Source: Cyanobacteria bacterium UBA8803
Lineage (GTDB): Bacteria; Cyanobacteriota; Cyanobacteriia; Cyanobacteriales; Coleofasciculaceae
DNA length: 7,785 bases
Direction: 5' to 3'
NCBI GenBank assembly: GCA_003505715.1
Contig: DNXU01000349.1
Span: 11,193 to 18,977, forward strand
Shown here piece after piece: positions 5,231 to 7,785 of the stretch. A program made the position numbers and the translations under genes. The notes below the pieces were generated by a model, which saw nothing but the letters and a program-made list of their open reading frames with translations, had not been told where the DNA came from and did not search any database. Each line of letters starts with the position of its first letter. Position 1 is the first letter of the stretch.

Positions 5231-5380
5231 ATGTTAACCAGGGAGCTACCAATTCGACTAAGACTGCAATTATTCCTGTTGTGGAATAAGATTCAACTCT
5301 TTGCGAAATACCGACAGAGATTTTACGCCCAGTTAATCTGGGTAGAGTTGTTGAATTTTCCTAACCGACTGTTCGGCTAA
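5231..5380 (+). CDS. Small hypothetical protein, 49 residues
   Basis: I do not recognise this ORF. It runs from ATG to TAA and encodes a basic peptide rich in aromatic and leucine residues (begins MLTRELPIRLRLQLFLLWNK, ends LLNFPNRLFG). There is no signal peptide or long uninterrupted hydrophobic helix; the pattern suggests amphipathic helices that could lie on a membrane or bind a partner. Support comes mostly from the TAAGGAG ribosome binding site at ideal spacing and from its place behind a promoter. A terminator-like hairpin lies between that promoter and the ORF, so expression may depend on read-through. It lies 127 bp upstream of tex on the same strand; in 5381-5507 I see no convincing promoter or other element. 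It could also be a chance ORF. Confidence 0.5.
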   Translation: MLTRELPIRLRLQLFLLWNKIQLFAKYRQRFYAQLIWVELLNFPNRLFG

Positions 5381-5507
5381 AATTAATAAAAAACCGATTG
5401 CACCAGTTGGGTTGCCGAATTTAGCCATTCAAGCTATCAGGTATTCTCTAATTCAGGAGCTTGGCTTTTTCTGCTCTTCTTTCTAATTTGTCGGCGAATC
5501 ATCACCC

Positions 5508-7763
5508 ATGCTCAATATTCCTCAACTACTGGCACAAGAGCTTTCCCTCACCTCTTCTCAGGTGGAAAACACTCTGTCCCTCTTGGCTGAGGGAGCAACT
5601 ATTCCCTTCATTGCTCGCTACCGTAAAGAGCGTACTGGCTCCCTCGATGAAGTGCAACTGCGTACTATTGCCGAGCGCTATACTTACCTCACAGAACTTG
5701 AAGAACGCAAGGCAACTATTCTGGAGGCGATCGCCTCTCAAGGCAAACTCACCGACGAACTGAAGGCCAAGATTGAATCCTGCCTGCAAAAAAACGAACT
5801 CGAAGACCTTTACCTACCCTATAGACCGAAACGGCGCACCAGAGCTACTGTGGCTAGGGAAAAAGGCTTAGAACCTCTAGCAGAATTAATCAAATCCCTG
5901 AACAATCCCACGGCCAAACCTACCTCCCTAGAACAAGAGGCAAGCAAGTATATTGCTGAAGAAAAAGGCGTTAAAACAGCAGAAGAGGCGCTCAAAGGTG
6001 CTTCGGATATTTTGGCCGAAGAAGTCTCCGAAAAAGCCGAGTTGCGTGCCTATTTACGAGATTACTTCATGCAAAAGGGGGTATTCGTCTCTAAGATTAA
6101 AGACGATTATCCCGAAGGCAGTACTAAATTTGAAATGTACCGTAGCTTCCAGGCTAAAGCTAAAGATATTGCACCTCACAATATGCTAGCCTTATTCCGA
6201 GGTGAAGCTGAGGGAATATTGAACCTTGACCTAGCCTTTGACGAAGAGGTGGTGCAATCCTATTTGGAATCAGCGGAAATTAGAACTAAAATTCCAACAG
6301 TTCGGGACTTCTACCGGGAGATGCTCAAAGATGGTTTCAACCGTTTGATGAAAACCTCCCTAATTACCGAAGTGCGCACTGACCGGAAAGCTTATGCTGA
6401 TATCGAGTCTATTAAAACCTTTGAAACTAATCTGCGGGAGTTGCTCTTATCTGCGCCTGCGGGGATGAAGCCAACTTTAGCTATTGACCCCGGATTGAGA
6501 ACGGGGTGTAAAGTGGCTGTCCTTAATGAAACCGGGAAATTTTTGGAATACCAAACCATCTTCCCCCATACAGGTTCCGGACAACGCCTTCAGGCAGCGG
6601 AGATGGTGAAAAAACTAATTGAAAAATACAATATCGAACTCATCGCCATTGGCAACGGCACTGCATCGCGAGAAACCGATGAGTTTATTGCGGAAGTTCT
6701 CAAAACTAGCGATCGCCAACCCATTAAAGTTATCGTCAACGAGTCGGGTGCCTCGATCTATTCTGCCAGCGAGGTGGCACGGGAGGAATTCCCCGAACAG
6801 GATGTTACTGTACGGGGTGCAATTAGTATCGGACGCCGCTTGCAAGATCCCCTGGCAGAACTAGTCAAAATTGACCCGAAATCAATTGGAGTAGGACAGT
6901 ACCAGCACGATGTTGATCAAAAGTTGCTCAAAAAGAAACTAGATGAGACAGTAGAAAGCTGCGTGAACTATGTTGGCGTCGATCTGAATACGGCATCGAA
7001 GGAACTCCTCACCTTTATTTCCGGCTTGACCCCAACGATTGCTAAAAATATTGTCACCTATCGTAACGAAAATGGTGCATTCATCAATCGCCGGAAACTG
7101 CTCAAGGTGTCGAAATTAGGACCAAAAGCTTTTGAACAAGCGGCAGGGTTTTTGAGGATTAGGGGTGGTGATAACCCGCTAGATAATACCGCCGTGCATC
7201 CGGAGAGTTATCCTGTGGTGGAAGCGATCGCCAAAGACATAAACGTTCCTTTAGATCGCATCTCTCAAGCAGGCGATCGGCTCAAGTCTGTGGATCTGAA
7301 AAAGTACGTAACCGATACGGTCGGCTTGCCCACTTTACGAGATATTATCAGCGAACTAGAAAAACCGGGTAGAGACCCGCGAGCTGAGTTCAAATATGCC
7401 ACCTTTAAAGAAGGGATTAAGGAAATAACAGACCTGACTGTTGGCATGGAATTAGAAGGTATAGTCACCAATGTCGCCAACTTTGGTGCATTTGTTGATA
7501 TTGGCGTACATCAGGATGGGTTAGTCCATGTCTCACAACTAGCCGACCGATTTGTAGACGATCCGAAGCAGATTGTTAAAGTAGGGCAGGTGGTGAAGGT
7601 GCGGGGAGTATCGGTGGATCACAAATTAAAGCGGATTGGGTTATCGATGCGATCGCCAGAAAAAGCCAGCCAGAGTTCCCGTCCTACCAATAGTGGCACC
7701 CGTACTAAGCCAAAGCCATCCACCTTAGAAGATCTAAAAACCAAATTCAACCGGAAGACTTAG
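5508..7763 (+). CDS. tex: Tex, S1 RNA-binding transcription accessory protein
   Basis: 751-residue Tex family protein, close to the usual 720-785. Tex is a cytoplasmic nucleic-acid-binding protein that affects transcription and RNA turnover; its exact role in cyanobacteria is not settled. Domains in order: N-terminal Tex helical region with EGATIPFIARYRKE (28-41) and ELEDLYLPYRPKRRTR (97-112); a YqgF/RuvC-like fold beginning TLAIDPGLRTG (Asp327) with IGNGTASRE (381-389); the conserved GVGQYQHDV segment; a helix-hairpin-helix region of about 490-560 (SGLTPTIAKNIVTYR); and an S1 domain of about 646-715 (GMELEGIVTNVANFGAFVDIG ... LVHVSQLAD). A short basic tail ends LEDLKTKFNRKT. The ATG at 5508 puts the family's N-terminal motif at its usual position. 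The ribosome binding site is weak. The gene appears complete and stands alone, with a GTAATGG repeat directly after its stop. Confidence 0.96.
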   Translation: MLNIPQLLAQELSLTSSQVENTLSLLAEGATIPFIARYRKERTGSLDEVQLRTIAERYTYLTELEERKATILEAIASQGKLTDELKAKIESCLQKNELEDLYLPYRPKRRTRATVAREKGLEPLAELIKSLNNPTAKPTSLEQEASKYIAEEKGVKTAEEALKGASDILAEEVSEKAELRAYLRDYFMQKGVFVSKIKDDYPEGSTKFEMYRSFQAKAKDIAPHNMLALFRGEAEGILNLDLAFDEEVVQSYLESAEIRTKIPTVRDFYREMLKDGFNRLMKTSLITEVRTDRKAYADIESIKTFETNLRELLLSAPAGMKPTLAIDPGLRTGCKVAVLNETGKFLEYQTIFPHTGSGQRLQAAEMVKKLIEKYNIELIAIGNGTASRETDEFIAEVLKTSDRQPIKVIVNESGASIYSASEVAREEFPEQDVTVRGAISIGRRLQDPLAELVKIDPKSIGVGQYQHDVDQKLLKKKLDETVESCVNYVGVDLNTASKELLTFISGLTPTIAKNIVTYRNENGAFINRRKLLKVSKLGPKAFEQAAGFLRIRGGDNPLDNTAVHPESYPVVEAIAKDINVPLDRISQAGDRLKSVDLKKYVTDTVGLPTLRDIISELEKPGRDPRAEFKYATFKEGIKEITDLTVGMELEGIVTNVANFGAFVDIGVHQDGLVHVSQLADRFVDDPKQIVKVGQVVKVRGVSVDHKLKRIGLSMRSPEKASQSSRPTNSGTRTKPKPSTLEDLKTKFNRKT

Positions 7764-7785
7764 GTAATGGGTGATGGGTAATGGG
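7764..7785 (+). repeat. GTAATGG/GTGATGG heptamer repeat after tex
   Basis: Three heptamers directly follow the tex stop codon: GTAATGG (7764-7770), GTGATGG (7771-7777) and GTAATGG (7778-7784). The run is cut by the window edge. The unit has the same length as the GGATGAG arrays but a different sequence. Starting right at the stop codon leaves no visible terminator for tex inside the window. Confidence 0.75.

Noticed and set aside
5461..5763. 100-residue + strand frame overlapping the start of tex
   Set aside because: The overlapping tex frame has strong family motifs throughout. This frame is Ser/Leu-rich with no domain and is a shadow.

Overview
The window looks like ordinary chromosome from a cyanobacterium, most likely a filamentous or otherwise repeat-rich one. 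The evidence is eight copies of the HIP1 octamer GCGATCGC (starting at 561, 1758, 3391, 4425, 5727, 6709, 7224, 7649), tandem heptamers of the GGATGAG type, a dispersed GTGCGTTA...TAACGCAC palindrome, and gene families typical of cyanobacteria (DUF3143, membrane J-domain protein, phytase-like esterase lipoprotein). I see no phage, conjugative, CRISPR or defence genes.

Layout. The left half (24-3473) is transcribed leftward. In transcription order it holds a phytase-like esterase lipoprotein (3473-2142), a membrane-anchored NlpC/P60-type hydrolase (1975-1247), a J-domain protein with one transmembrane helix (1003-410) and a DUF3143 protein (296-24). A decayed tetratricopeptide (TPR) fragment on the + strand lies between the first two. 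The right half is transcribed rightward: an exported TPR protein (3752-4966), an RNA-like locus with its own promoter and terminator hairpin (5090-5194), a 49-residue small ORF with a near-ideal ribosome binding site (5231-5380), and the S1-domain transcription accessory protein Tex (5508-7763). The halves diverge from 3474-3751, which carries a MITE-like inverted-repeat element.

Function. The J-domain and DUF3143 genes are adjacent, share a strand and may form an operon. The esterase lipoprotein, NlpC/P60 protein and exported TPR protein all act at or beyond the cytoplasmic membrane, but nothing shows that they work together. Tex appears to be a stand-alone housekeeping gene.

Most interesting parts. 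The segment 5090-5380 has a good sigma-70 promoter, a ten-base match to the complement of the conserved Yfr1 sRNA motif near the predicted 5' end, an intrinsic-terminator hairpin and then a small ORF. It may be a Yfr2-type sRNA or an attenuated leader. Short repeats also appear to have entered coding sequence: a GGATGAG heptamer array inside the esterase gene, and a TTCTGAA-type repeat that forms part of the J-domain protein's C-terminus. I find no convincing evidence of a wholly new multi-gene system.
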